64,000 nt of DNA from Chitinophaga nivalis (lineage in GTDB: Bacteria; Bacteroidota; Bacteroidia; Chitinophagales; Chitinophagaceae), in assembly GCF_025989125.1 (NCBI RefSeq), contig NZ_JAPDNR010000001.1:8110087-8174086 (forward strand). Reading direction: 5' to 3'. This document shows positions 9,668-16,637 of the stretch, one piece after another; within the stretch, counting starts at the first letter, position 1, and each line of letters starts with the position of its first letter. The translations under genes were made by a program, and so were the position numbers. The notes below the pieces were generated by a model that saw only the letters and a list, made by a program, of their open reading frames with translations, did not search any database and was not told where the DNA came from.

Positions 9668-9782
9668 AAGTATTTGAAATTGGGCATCCTTTTTGCTTTA
9701 AGGGAGCTTTTTTTTACAAATCCATTGCATTTCCCGTAAATTTTCCTTATAATCCAGAGCGCGCAAAATTACGCTTTCTTCC

Positions 9783-10949
9783 TTAATTATATCGAAACAG
9801 GTTTTTCCGTTCTGCAGGCGCCGTTCTCAGGTATTGCGGCACAAATAATTGTTCCTGCTTCCACTGCTTGCCGATAGCTGCTAATGTCCCCTTCATTTCT
9901 TCCAGTTGCTGCTGCATGGTGGCATCCGCATCCTGCATACCACCCAGCTGCTGCTCCAGCGTTGTCAGGCTACCAGTCATCTCTTCCATCATTTTCTTCA
10001 GCTGGGCATCGGATACCTCCGGTGTAAACTGCCGGTTTTTAAAGGCCACATAATTATTATAGCGTTTTACTGTTTCCGCATAGGTGGTAGTCAATGCGCT
10101 AAAACGGTCTACCACACTATTCCGGGCAGCAATTTCGCGGTTGGCTTCCTGTACACGGATCGCCTGTTCCATCCATTCCATCTCATTCATGATAAAGGGA
10201 TTTACAGCGCCACCATACAGCCGTATCCGGGCCAGTGCACCCTGTAGCCGTTCCAGGCGGGATTGTTTCGTCCACACAGCCAGGGTATCATTATAGGCAA
10301 ACACGGCACCTTTGGCCGCCGTCGCAAAAGCCTGACTGCCCGTTTCATCGTGGCGGAGCGGAAAAGCCAGCAACTGCCACAACGGATCATAGGGCATATG
10401 TGTTTTGACGGCTATTTGTGGGGCCATCCGGAACCAGGACCAGTTGATCCGCCGGATGAAACGGCCGTTTTCCACTACCCCGGCGCCCCATGCCGGATCA
10501 GTAACGGTCCATTGATGCTCCTGTTTTACCACTACCCATTCATGGGTGCCTGCAGGAATCAGCACATTTTGCTGCAAACCATAACCGCTTACCACAAAAG
10601 CATTGATCCCACCTTCGCGGCATACCAGTGCATATAATACGGCATAGTCAATCGCCAGCCCTTTCCTGGTTTGCAGGGTGCGTTGCACAGCGGCGGCAGT
10701 ATCTTTATAACTGGGTTGCCGGTTCATATTGGCCGCATCGTAACTGATACGGGTGGCCATCCAGTTAAACAAGGATTGTTGAAAAGCGGTGGAGTTGCTG
10801 GTATTTGTTTTCAACCATCTGGCGATAGTGACAGGAGAACCGGTAACAGATTCCGGAATCGTAGCAGCAATGGCAGCTGGTTTCAACTGAGCGGTGGCGG
10901 TAAGCCCCAGATACAGGCTGGCCAACAGCGCTATAACAGACTTCTTCAT
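9783..10949 (-). CDS. Secreted transglutaminase-fold protein with substituted catalytic Cys
   Basis: Predicted periplasmic protein of 388 residues, starting at the ATG complement of 10947-10949 with a signal peptide (MKKSVIALLASLYLGLTATA). A longer frame beginning at 11012 would read through the nusG terminator and is rejected. Residues about 60-160 match the transglutaminase-like (kyphoscoliosis-peptidase type) fold: RKGLAIDYAVLY, a GINAFVVSGYG block, then THEW (His136) and DPAWGAG (Asp151). The family normally has Gly-Val-Cys in the first block, but here it is Gly-Leu-Ala (Ala99), so the nucleophile is missing while His and Asp remain. The C-terminal half (about 250-388) is helical and rich in Gln/Glu, probably coiled coil. 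It is inserted between nusG and rplK. It is probably a non-catalytic binding or scaffold protein; its function is unknown. Confidence 0.75.
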   Translation of the reverse strand: MKKSVIALLASLYLGLTATAQLKPAAIAATIPESVTGSPVTIARWLKTNTSNSTAFQQSLFNWMATRISYDAANMNRQPSYKDTAAAVQRTLQTRKGLAIDYAVLYALVCREGGINAFVVSGYGLQQNVLIPAGTHEWVVVKQEHQWTVTDPAWGAGVVENGRFIRRINWSWFRMAPQIAVKTHMPYDPLWQLLAFPLRHDETGSQAFATAAKGAVFAYNDTLAVWTKQSRLERLQGALARIRLYGGAVNPFIMNEMEWMEQAIRVQEANREIAARNSVVDRFSALTTTYAETVKRYNNYVAFKNRQFTPEVSDAQLKKMMEEMTGSLTTLEQQLGGMQDADATMQQQLEEMKGTLAAIGKQWKQEQLFVPQYLRTAPAERKNLFRYN

Positions 10950-10978
10950 ATAATACAGGGATATAGGGAGATCTAAAA

Positions 10979-11009
10979 ATAAAAAGCCACCCTGTTTTGA
11001 GGGTGGCTT
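10979..11009 (-). terminator. Intrinsic terminator after nusG
   Basis: On the minus strand AAGCCACCC-loop-GGGTGGCTT (9-bp GC-rich stem, 8-base loop; arms 10984-10992 and 11001-11009) is followed by TTTTTATTTTTA. It lies 20 bases after the nusG stop codon and ends the tuf-secE-nusG transcription unit before the transglutaminase-fold gene. Confidence 0.85.
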
Positions 11010-11029
11010 CAAAAATATTGAAAAAAAAC

Positions 11030-11596
11030 TTAAGCGAGTTTTTCTACCTGCATGAAATTCAGTTCTACCGGTGTAGCACGGCCGAAGATTTTCACGGTTA
11101 CTTTCAGTTTCTTTTTGTCTTCGATTACTTCTTCAATCACACCATTAAAGTCGTTGAACGGACCATCAATGATTTTGATTGTTTCACCAACAATGAAAGG
11201 TTCGCTCATCGTGAGTCCCTGATCGCTCAGTTCATCTACTTTACCTAACATTTTATTCACTTCCGCTTTACGGAGTGCGATTGGTTTTTCTTTTCCGAGG
11301 AAGTGAATAACACCGGATACGTTACGTATAGCCTGTATTACTTCATCCGTCATTTTGCCATCGATGGCTTCAATCATCACATAACCGGGGTAGAAGTTTT
11401 TTTCGCGCATTACTTTTTTACCAGCCTGCACTTTATACACCTTTTCTACCGGCAGGAAGATCTGGCTGATAACGTTACCCCAGTCGGAGCGACGTACTTC
11501 GATATCCAGGTATTCCTTCACTTTTTTTTCCTTGCCACTAACAACGCGGAGTACATACCACTTTGTTTCCTGAGCAGGAATATTGGCTGCATCCAT
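11030..11596 (-). CDS. nusG: Transcription termination/antitermination factor NusG
   Basis: NusG (Spt5 family), 188 residues. The N-terminal NGN domain starts with KWYVLRVVSGKEKKVKEYL, includes the FYPGYVMIEA block and ends with GVIHFLG. The C-terminal KOW domain contains VGETIKIIDGPFNDFNGVIEEV. It binds RNA polymerase and couples it to Rho or to the ribosome through S10. The start codon directly follows the secE stop codon (11597-11599), which indicates translational coupling. Confidence 0.98.
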   Translation of the reverse strand: MDAANIPAQETKWYVLRVVSGKEKKVKEYLDIEVRRSDWGNVISQIFLPVEKVYKVQAGKKVMREKNFYPGYVMIEAIDGKMTDEVIQAIRNVSGVIHFLGKEKPIALRKAEVNKMLGKVDELSDQGLTMSEPFIVGETIKIIDGPFNDFNGVIEEVIEDKKKLKVTVKIFGRATPVELNFMQVEKLA

Positions 11597-11797
11597 TTAT
11601 TTAGCTTTGAATATTTCGTAATAGTGCGTTAACACGAAGTTAGAAGCGGCATCCATGCCCCAAACCAGCGCAGTAACAAAAATTGTTGCTATCAGTACAA
11701 TCATGGTAGATGACTGGAGCTCTTGCCAGGTAGGCCAGGACACCTTGTAAACCAATTCATGATAAGACTCGCGGAAGTAGTTTCTGATCTTATTCAT
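11597..11797 (-). CDS. secE: Preprotein translocase subunit SecE
   Basis: Single-span SecE of 66 residues. The cytoplasmic amphipathic helix carries the conserved NYFRESYHELVYKVSWPTWQ block, followed by one transmembrane segment (about residues 28-50, STMIVLIATIFVTALVWGM). It is an essential part of SecYEG. It lies between tRNA-Trp and nusG with no gap to nusG. Confidence 0.97.
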   Translation of the reverse strand: MNKIRNYFRESYHELVYKVSWPTWQELQSSTMIVLIATIFVTALVWGMDAASNFVLTHYYEIFKAK

Positions 11798-11904
11798 TAG
11801 ATAAAGTTAACTATTTATGGTCAATTTGTTTAAAGCCTAAAAAATGGTTGAGTTGTTCTATTTATTAATAACAACAATTCAACCATTTAGTTATTTATCA
11901 ACCT

Positions 11905-11978
11905 TGGCACGGGTACTAGGATTCGAACCCAGATCAAAGGTTTTGGAGACCCGTATGCTACCGTTGCACCATACCCGT
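11905..11978 (-). tRNA. tRNA-Trp (CCA anticodon)
   Basis: The reverse strand folds into a standard cloverleaf with acceptor stem ACGGGTA/TACCCGT, anticodon loop CTCCAAA (anticodon CCA), T-loop TTCGAAT, discriminator G and an encoded 3' CCA (11905-11907). It is located between tuf and secE. Confidence 0.95.
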
Positions 11979-12079
11979 GTATCAAGCCATTAGCTCAGCT
12001 TTTTGATATCCGGCAAATGTATTAAAAAATGCCGGTTTTTAATCGCCAAAGCTAATGGCTTGTAATATTATTGTAATGC

Positions 12080-13267
12080 TTATTTCAGGATTTCAGTAAC
12101 CTGACCAGCACCTACTGTACGTCCACCTTCACGGATAGCGAATTTCAGACCTTTATCCATCGCGATTGGAGCGATCAGTTTTACAGTCAGAGAAACGTTA
12201 TCACCAGGCATAACCATTTCAACGCCAGCTGGCATTTCAACCTCACCAGTTACGTCCGTAGTACGGAAGTAGAACTGAGGACGGTATTTGTTGAAGAATG
12301 GAGTGTGACGACCACCTTCTTCTTTGCTCAGTACGTAAACTTCGCATTTGAATTCAGTGTGCGGAGTGATGGAACCTGGCTGGCAGATAACCATACCACG
12401 ACGGATCTGAGTTTTCTCAATACCGCGCAGCAGCAGACCAGCGTTGTCACCAGCTTCACCTTCGTCGAGCAGTTTTTTGAACATTTCAACACCGGTACAA
12501 GTTGATTTCAGTGATTCTTCCAGCAGACCTACGATTTCAACGTTCTCACCAACTTTGATACGACCGCGTTCGATACGACCTGTAGCAACAGTACCACGAC
12601 CTGTGATAGAGAATACGTCCTCTACAGACATCAGGAATGGTTGATCAACCGGACGAGGAGGCAGTGGGATATAAGTATCAACAGCTTCCATCAGTTGGTC
12701 GATAGCAGAAACCCATTTTTCGTCACCAGCCAGAGCGCCGGTAGCAGAACCTTGGATAACTGGCACGTTATCACCATCAAAGCCGTTGGAGGTCAGCAGG
12801 TCACGAATTTCGATCTCTACCAGTTCCAGCAGTTCAGGATCATCAACCAGATCCACTTTGTTCATGAATACTACGATACGAGGTACACCTACCTGGCGAG
12901 CCAGCAGGATGTGCTCTCTTGTTTGTGGCATAGGACCATCTGTAGCGGCAACCACCAAGATAGCACCGTCCATCTGCGCAGCACCAGTAATCATGTTCTT
13001 CACATAGTCAGCGTGGCCTGGACAGTCAACGTGAGCATAGTGACGGCTAGCTGTCTGATACTCTACGTGTGCTGTATTGATAGTAATACCTCTTTCTTTT
13101 TCTTCAGGAGCAGCATCGATCTCATCATAACCTCTCTTCTCTGCCAGACCCTTGTTTGCCAAAATTGTGGTAATGGCAGCAGTCAAGGTAGTTTTACCGT
13201 GGTCCACGTGGCCGATGGTACCAATGTTTACGTGGGGTTTATCCCGCTTAAAGGTTTCTTTTGCCAT
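12080..13267 (-). CDS. tuf: Translation elongation factor Tu
   Basis: EF-Tu, 395 residues. G-domain motifs are all present: G1 GHVDHGKTT (residues 19-27), the switch I sequence ERGITINTAHVEY, G3 DCPGHADYVKNM, and G4 NKVDLVDD. Domain II and III blocks (GRIERG, GLLLRGIEK, HTEFKCEVYVL and the C-terminal GGRTVGAGQV) are complete. It delivers aminoacyl-tRNA to the ribosome. It follows four tRNA genes and a decayed tRNA, as tufB does in E. coli, and precedes tRNA-Trp and secE. No other tuf copy is present in this window. Confidence 0.99.
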   Translation of the reverse strand: MAKETFKRDKPHVNIGTIGHVDHGKTTLTAAITTILANKGLAEKRGYDEIDAAPEEKERGITINTAHVEYQTASRHYAHVDCPGHADYVKNMITGAAQMDGAILVVAATDGPMPQTREHILLARQVGVPRIVVFMNKVDLVDDPELLELVEIEIRDLLTSNGFDGDNVPVIQGSATGALAGDEKWVSAIDQLMEAVDTYIPLPPRPVDQPFLMSVEDVFSITGRGTVATGRIERGRIKVGENVEIVGLLEESLKSTCTGVEMFKKLLDEGEAGDNAGLLLRGIEKTQIRRGMVICQPGSITPHTEFKCEVYVLSKEEGGRHTPFFNKYRPQFYFRTTDVTGEVEMPAGVEMVMPGDNVSLTVKLIAPIAMDKGLKFAIREGGRTVGAGQVTEILK

Positions 13268-13339
13268 TTTATTTTCTTTTTAGATGGTTTGTAAAGATTG
13301 TATTGATAGTTGTTTTAAAAAAACGGTTTTACAAACTTG

Positions 13340-13416
13340 TACCGTTGATGAGAATTGAACTCACGGCCTTCCCGTAAAATAAAAAGTGGGACGCTCTTCC
13401 ATTGAGCTACAACGCT
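13340..13416 (-). pseudogene. Degenerate tRNA-like sequence (related to tRNA-Thr)
   Basis: The reverse strand resembles the tRNA-Thr(GGT) located about 110 bases upstream in transcription: the D-arm GTAGCTCAATGGAAGAGC and T-arm GTGAGTTCAATTCTCAT are nearly or fully identical. The acceptor stem AGCGTTG/CAACGGT has one G-G mismatch. The anticodon stem is only TCCC/GGGA and encloses a 14-base A/T-rich loop instead of 7, so no anticodon can be assigned. The likely origin is duplication of tRNA-Thr followed by decay. An unusual functional RNA or a processing spacer in the tuf transcript is an alternative. Confidence 0.6.
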
Positions 13417-13527
13417 AAGTTTAATTTCGGAGTGCGGAATTTACAAATTCGAATTCCGAAATTCGAATTTTATGGAGCTTGTTGATGCGATATCATCTCA
13501 CTACAACTATTCTTCAAAAATTCAATG

Positions 13528-13599
<72 letters not shown>

Positions 13600-13620
13600 T
13601 TGAAAATTGCATTTAATGCG

Positions 13621-13693
13621 AGCGGGAGACGAGGCTCGAACCCGCGACCTACAGCTTGGAAGGCTGTCGCTCTACCAACTGAGCTACTCCCGC
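13621..13693 (-). tRNA. tRNA-Gly (TCC anticodon)
   Basis: Reverse-strand cloverleaf with acceptor GCGGGAG/CTCCCGC, anticodon stem ACAGC/GCTGT around CTTCCAA (anticodon TCC), T-loop TTCGAGC, discriminator T, no encoded CCA. It lies in the glyT position of the conserved cluster. Confidence 0.95.
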
Positions 13694-13715
13694 ATTTGTA
13701 ATTCATCCAGTTTTC

Positions 13716-13876
13716 GGAAAATGATATTCATTTTCCACTTTATGAATTATAGAAATAAGTTAAAGAACATAAAGGCTGTTGTACCACAGGGTTTGGATAG
13801 TCTGTTGTCAACTTCTGAACGTTTCACCTTTCACTTAACAACTATGTTCCGCCTCTGCAAGGGCAAAAGCGGAACA
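13716..13876. other. Two hairpins in the tRNA-Tyr/tRNA-Gly spacer
   Basis: The 191-base spacer holds two perfect inverted repeats: GGAAAATGA-TAT-TCATTTTCC (13716-13736) and TGTTCCGC/GCGGAACA (arms 13845-13852 and 13869-13876). Neither has a T-tract in the direction of transcription. They may guide processing of the tRNA precursor; no gene is apparent. Confidence 0.45.
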
Positions 13877-13884
13877 CGCTGTTT

Positions 13885-13969
13885 TGGTGGGCAGGATAGG
13901 ATTCGAACCTATGAAGTCGTAGACAGCGGATTTACAGTCCGCCCCATTTGGCCGCTCTGGAACCTGCCC
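13885..13969 (-). tRNA. tRNA-Tyr (GTA anticodon)
   Basis: Class II tRNA with a long variable arm. Acceptor GGGCAGG/CCTGCCC, anticodon stem GCGGA/TCCGC enclosing CTGTAAA (anticodon GTA), T-loop TTCGAAT, discriminator A and encoded CCA (13885-13887). Confidence 0.95.
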
Positions 13970-14058
13970 TAACTAAATTTTGATTTTTGGATTTTCCCGG
14001 TTTAAAGACTCAAATGATATTTTATTCAAATCTCTAAATGTTCCAATCTAAATCGATG

Positions 14059-14132
14059 AGCCAGCAGAGGGATTCGAACCCCCGACCCACTGATTACAAA
14101 TCAGTAGCTCTGGCCAACTGAGCTATGCTGGC
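14059..14132 (-). tRNA. tRNA-Thr (TGT anticodon)
   Basis: Reverse-strand cloverleaf: acceptor GCCAGCA/TGCTGGC, anticodon stem ACTGA/TCAGT around TTTGTAA (anticodon TGT), T-loop TTCGAAT, discriminator T, no encoded CCA. It is the first gene of the tRNA-tuf operon. Confidence 0.95.
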
Positions 14133-14178
14133 ATCTTTTCAAAAAACATTCTTTCAAGTAACTCGTTGAAAGAGAGCG

Positions 14179-14208
14179 CAAAATTAAGAGATTTTTTCAA
14201 TTCTCAAA
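14179..14208 (-). promoter_or_regulatory. Promoter P2 of tRNA-tuf operon
   Basis: Minus-strand TTTG (14208-14205), 18-base spacer, TAATTTTG (14186-14179). This matches TTTG-N19-TAnnTTTG with a spacer one base short. Transcription would start about 40 bases upstream of tRNA-Thr(TGT). Confidence 0.65.
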
Positions 14209-14282
14209 ATCTTTTTTTCAATTTGTTACAAATATTTAAAAAATTATTTGTTTCCTTGAAAACGCCCTACCATAAAGAACTT

Positions 14283-14334
14283 TGCTACCTTTACCGACCC
14301 TCTTTTTGAATCGGGATGGCAAAGGTAGCAAAGA
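14283..14334 (-). terminator. Inverted repeat after hpf, overlapping a promoter
   Basis: Stem TTTGCTACCTTT/AAAGGTAGCAAA separated by a 29-base loop, 30 bases after the hpf stop codon. It lacks a clean T-tract, and its right arm contains the -7 element of the promoter at 14320-14350, so it may be a regulatory or start-site structure rather than a terminator. Confidence 0.45.
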
Positions 14335-14350
14335 GATTAATATTTCCAAA
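14320..14350 (-). promoter_or_regulatory. Promoter P1 of tRNA-tuf operon
   Basis: Minus-strand TTTG (14350-14347), 19-base spacer, TACCTTTG (14327-14320): a perfect match to the Bacteroidota consensus. It lies upstream of P2, so the tRNA-tuf operon seems to have tandem promoters. Confidence 0.7.
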
Positions 14351-14364
14351 ATTATTTTAAAAAA

Positions 14365-14664
14365 TTATTGAAATTTCTTCTCTTTTTGTTTTTTAACCTG
14401 CCCTACAAGGGAGTCAAAAGCCAGGTCAAAAGACTCTTCGAAGGATTTGGACTCGTGCTTGACAAACAAGTCCTGGCGCGGGATACGTACTCTAATCTCA
14501 GCAATTTTATCCTTAACCTGATGTGCTAGATTATCTAATTTCAGAAATACATCTACACTAACAATCCGGTCATAAAATGTATTAAGTTTCTGAATCTTTT
14601 TGTTCACGTGATCAATCAGTTTTGAATCAGCATCAAAATGCACAGTTTGAATTTGTACGTTCAT
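14365..14664 (-). CDS. hpf: Ribosome hibernation-promoting factor (short form)
   Basis: HPF/RaiA (YfiA-family) protein of 99 residues; the long form's C-terminal dimerisation domain is absent. The beta-alpha-beta-beta-beta-alpha pattern is visible: MNVQIQTVHFDADSKLIDHV, a long helix KKIQKLNTFYDRIVSVDVFL, strands KDKIAEIRVRIPRQDLFV, and the terminal helix SFEESFDLAFDSLVGQVKKQ with its basic tail. It binds the 30S subunit in resting cells. It lies downstream of xerC and rpsU on the same strand, with about 160 bases between it and the end of xerC, so it may have its own promoter. Confidence 0.93.
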   Translation of the reverse strand: MNVQIQTVHFDADSKLIDHVNKKIQKLNTFYDRIVSVDVFLKLDNLAHQVKDKIAEIRVRIPRQDLFVKHESKSFEESFDLAFDSLVGQVKKQKEKKFQ

Positions 14665-14826
14665 AGCACTAATTTTTTAAATATTTAACAATCTAGGTTC
14701 TAGTTTGTAGACTATGGTCATAGGCATTCTCGTTGGTTGTGAAAGAACTTCATTACTAATATAGTCACTTTTGTAATGCAATGTTAATCCGATGCGTAAT
14801 TTTTTGTTAAAAGGATACTAAATCCC

Positions 14827-15813
14827 TCACGCCTTGGGGTGCGCCTGCTTATAAACCTTCTTCAACTGCTCAATGGTAGTATGCGTGTAAACCTGCGTGG
14901 CAGCGAGACTGGCGTGCCCCAACAGCTCTTTCACCGCATTCAGGTCTGCACCATTATTGGTGAGATGGGTAGCAAACGTATGTCGTAATATATGCGGGCT
15001 TTTCTTTTTCAGGGTGGTAATCTGATGCTCCGTCAGGTATTTGCGTACCGTTAAGTATACATACTTGGGATACAAACGTTGTCCGCTATGCGGATGCACC
15101 AGCAATACGCCTCCTTCGAAATCTTCCAGGTGGCTGCGCTTCGCTGCCATATAATCTGCTATTTGGGCATAAAGGGCCTCATTAATAGGAATAACGCGCT
15201 CCTTCCCTCCCTTCCCCATCACCTTAATGGAGAGGCTGCTTTTATCTACCCGGAATTCCTGTAAACCGATCAATTCAGACAATCGGATACCCGTCTGATA
15301 AAATATGTCAAAAATCAACCGATGGGTAGTGCCTTCAAAATCGTCGGCAAAGATGTGCAGGGAGGTAACAGATACCGGACTGCGGTTATCTTCCAGTGCC
15401 TTCATGCCCTTTTCTTCAATAAAGCCGGGTAACCGGCGGCTGATTTTCGGCGCCGCTACTTTAATCATAGGCGACTGTTTGACCAGTCCAAGCCGCAGGC
15501 AGAATTTAAAGAAGGATTTCAGGGTGGAGATTTTCCGGTTTACACTTTTGGCGGTCATGGCATCTTCCATTAACCGGGCAAGCCAGCTGCGAATCATAAC
15601 ATGACTCAATTCATCTACAGCAGTGCTGCCGTAACTGGCGGTAGTGTAATCGAAAAACTGGAGGAGATCGTTGCGATAGGCCGTACAGGTATGTTCGGAG
15701 TATCGCTTTTCGAGCTGAATATAGGAGATGAATCGCTCGGCTAAGGAGTATAATGGTTCGTTCAACGCAAAAAGATTGATGATTGTAAAGTTACTAAATA
15801 ACCTTACAATCAT
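14827..15813 (-). CDS. xerC: Tyrosine recombinase XerC/XerD-like
   Basis: Chromosome-dimer resolution recombinase, 328 residues from the ATG at 15811-15813 (a TTG lies one codon upstream). The N-terminal SAM-like core-binding domain (FISYIQLEKRYSEHTCTAYR) is followed by a catalytic domain with all five key residues: Arg in TGIRLSELIGL, Lys in KVMGKGGKERVIP, His-x-x-Arg in HILRHTFATHL, His in LLGHASL, and the Tyr nucleophile in QVYTHTTIEQLKKVY. The first 20-25 residues (to about LFALNEPLYS) exceed usual XerC length, so the true start may be a TTG further in. It is probably co-transcribed with rpsU. No att sites or phage genes are nearby, so it is a housekeeping enzyme. Confidence 0.92.
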   Translation of the reverse strand: MIVRLFSNFTIINLFALNEPLYSLAERFISYIQLEKRYSEHTCTAYRNDLLQFFDYTTASYGSTAVDELSHVMIRSWLARLMEDAMTAKSVNRKISTLKSFFKFCLRLGLVKQSPMIKVAAPKISRRLPGFIEEKGMKALEDNRSPVSVTSLHIFADDFEGTTHRLIFDIFYQTGIRLSELIGLQEFRVDKSSLSIKVMGKGGKERVIPINEALYAQIADYMAAKRSHLEDFEGGVLLVHPHSGQRLYPKYVYLTVRKYLTEHQITTLKKKSPHILRHTFATHLTNNGADLNAVKELLGHASLAATQVYTHTTIEQLKKVYKQAHPKA

Positions 15814-15855
15814 CAAATATTTTGAGTTGTTGTTAGCTGATAGCTAAAACAATAA

Positions 15856-16053
15856 TTAATCTTCGAATTTACCGGTAGCCAACTGTTGCTTGTAAACAGC
15901 TTTCAACACCTGAGTACGGCGTTTAACAGAAGGTTTAGTAAAAGACTGGCGCGATCTCAGCTGCAGTAAAATGCGAGCTTTCTCAAATTTCTTTTTATAT
16001 TTTTTAAGCGCCTTGTCTATGTTTTCGCAATCTTTAGAATCAATGATCAACAT
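15856..16053 (-). CDS. rpsU: 30S ribosomal protein bS21
   Basis: Small basic ribosomal protein of 65 residues: MLIIDSKDCENIDKALKKY, then KKKFEKARILLQLRSRQSF and a VKRRTQVLKAVYK tail. This matches Bacteroidota S21, in which the protein helps present the anti-Shine-Dalgarno region. It is preceded by a perfect Bacteroidota promoter (16093-16123) and followed 42 bases later by xerC on the same strand. Confidence 0.95.
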   Translation of the reverse strand: MLIIDSKDCENIDKALKKYKKKFEKARILLQLRSRQSFTKPSVKRRTQVLKAVYKQQLATGKFED

Positions 16054-16092
16054 AATTTTTGCCTCTTATTTTTTTTACATTTTTAAGGACAG

Positions 16093-16123
16093 CAAAGATA
16101 AGACAAGATTTCAAATAAACAAA
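16093..16123 (-). promoter_or_regulatory. Promoter of rpsU-xerC
   Basis: Minus-strand TTTG (16123-16120), 19-base spacer, TATCTTTG (16100-16093). Exact consensus; transcription would start about 35 bases before the rpsU ATG. Confidence 0.8.
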
Positions 16124-16136
16124 ATACACACGCGGA

Positions 16137-16463
16137 TTATTCTTTTTCCCCGCCATCCTGCCCATAAAAAATGACCCATAACAATAAATCAGGGGTAAAA
16201 TTCTGAAACTGATGTTCCATACCAGCAGGTACAAACAGGAAATCCCCAGGGCCTACGGTTACGATCTTGTCGTCCAGCACAAATTCCCCGCTGCCACGCA
16301 TCACCAGATAAATCTCATCCTGTATATGGGGTTCCTGCCCATCTATCTCATCGGGACCAAATATAATCCCCTTCATAGATCCGTGTTCAAACAATACCGC
16401 AAAGTCGTCGTCGCTTTTCTGCAATTGTCGTAATGACTCGGCAAAAGAAACATGAAACCTCAT
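16137..16463 (-). CDS. Cupin-domain protein
   Basis: Small single-domain cupin of 108 residues. Cupin motif 1 is seen as PHIQDEIYLVMRGSGEFV (metal ligands would be His and Glu; the second His of the usual HxH is Gln here) and motif 2 as GDFLFVPAGMEHQF (His ligand). The segment between them (VLDDKIVTVGP) forms the beta turn. Such proteins bind a metal and a small ligand and can be enzymes or sensors; nothing here fixes the substrate. It ends 14 bases before the rpsU -33 element and may read into rpsU. Confidence 0.85.
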   Translation of the reverse strand: MRFHVSFAESLRQLQKSDDDFAVLFEHGSMKGIIFGPDEIDGQEPHIQDEIYLVMRGSGEFVLDDKIVTVGPGDFLFVPAGMEHQFQNFTPDLLLWVIFYGQDGGEKE

Positions 16464-16551
16464 CTGATTGGTGATTTACGAGTTCAGAGATGTACTAAAA
16501 TTAGGACTTTTAGCACGAACCGCCAACAGCCCGGGTACCGGTTTCCTGCTA

Positions 16552-16616
16552 TAAAAAATGGCCAGCAGCAACAGCCGTGAACGGAGTAACCGTACCGCGC
16601 TGTTGCTGCTGGCCAT
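16552..16616 (-). terminator. Strong terminator of the XRE-S24 regulator gene
   Basis: Perfect 18-bp stem (arms 16558-16575 and 16599-16616; ATGGCCAGCAGCAACAGC and its complement) with a 23-base loop that itself holds a small hairpin (ACGG/CCGT). On the minus strand it is followed by TTTTTTAT. It begins about 20 bases after the regulator stop codon. Confidence 0.9.
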
Positions 16617-16637
16617 GTATATTATTAATAACCGATC

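Noticed and set aside
10950..11012. Longer N-terminus for the transglutaminase-fold protein
   Set aside because: The extra codons are the nusG terminator itself, and the internal ATG gives a clean signal peptide.
14827..15813. Integrase of a mobile element
   Set aside because: The tyrosine recombinase has housekeeping XerC/D features, sits with rpsU and hpf, and no att sites or cargo are visible despite the tRNA genes nearby.
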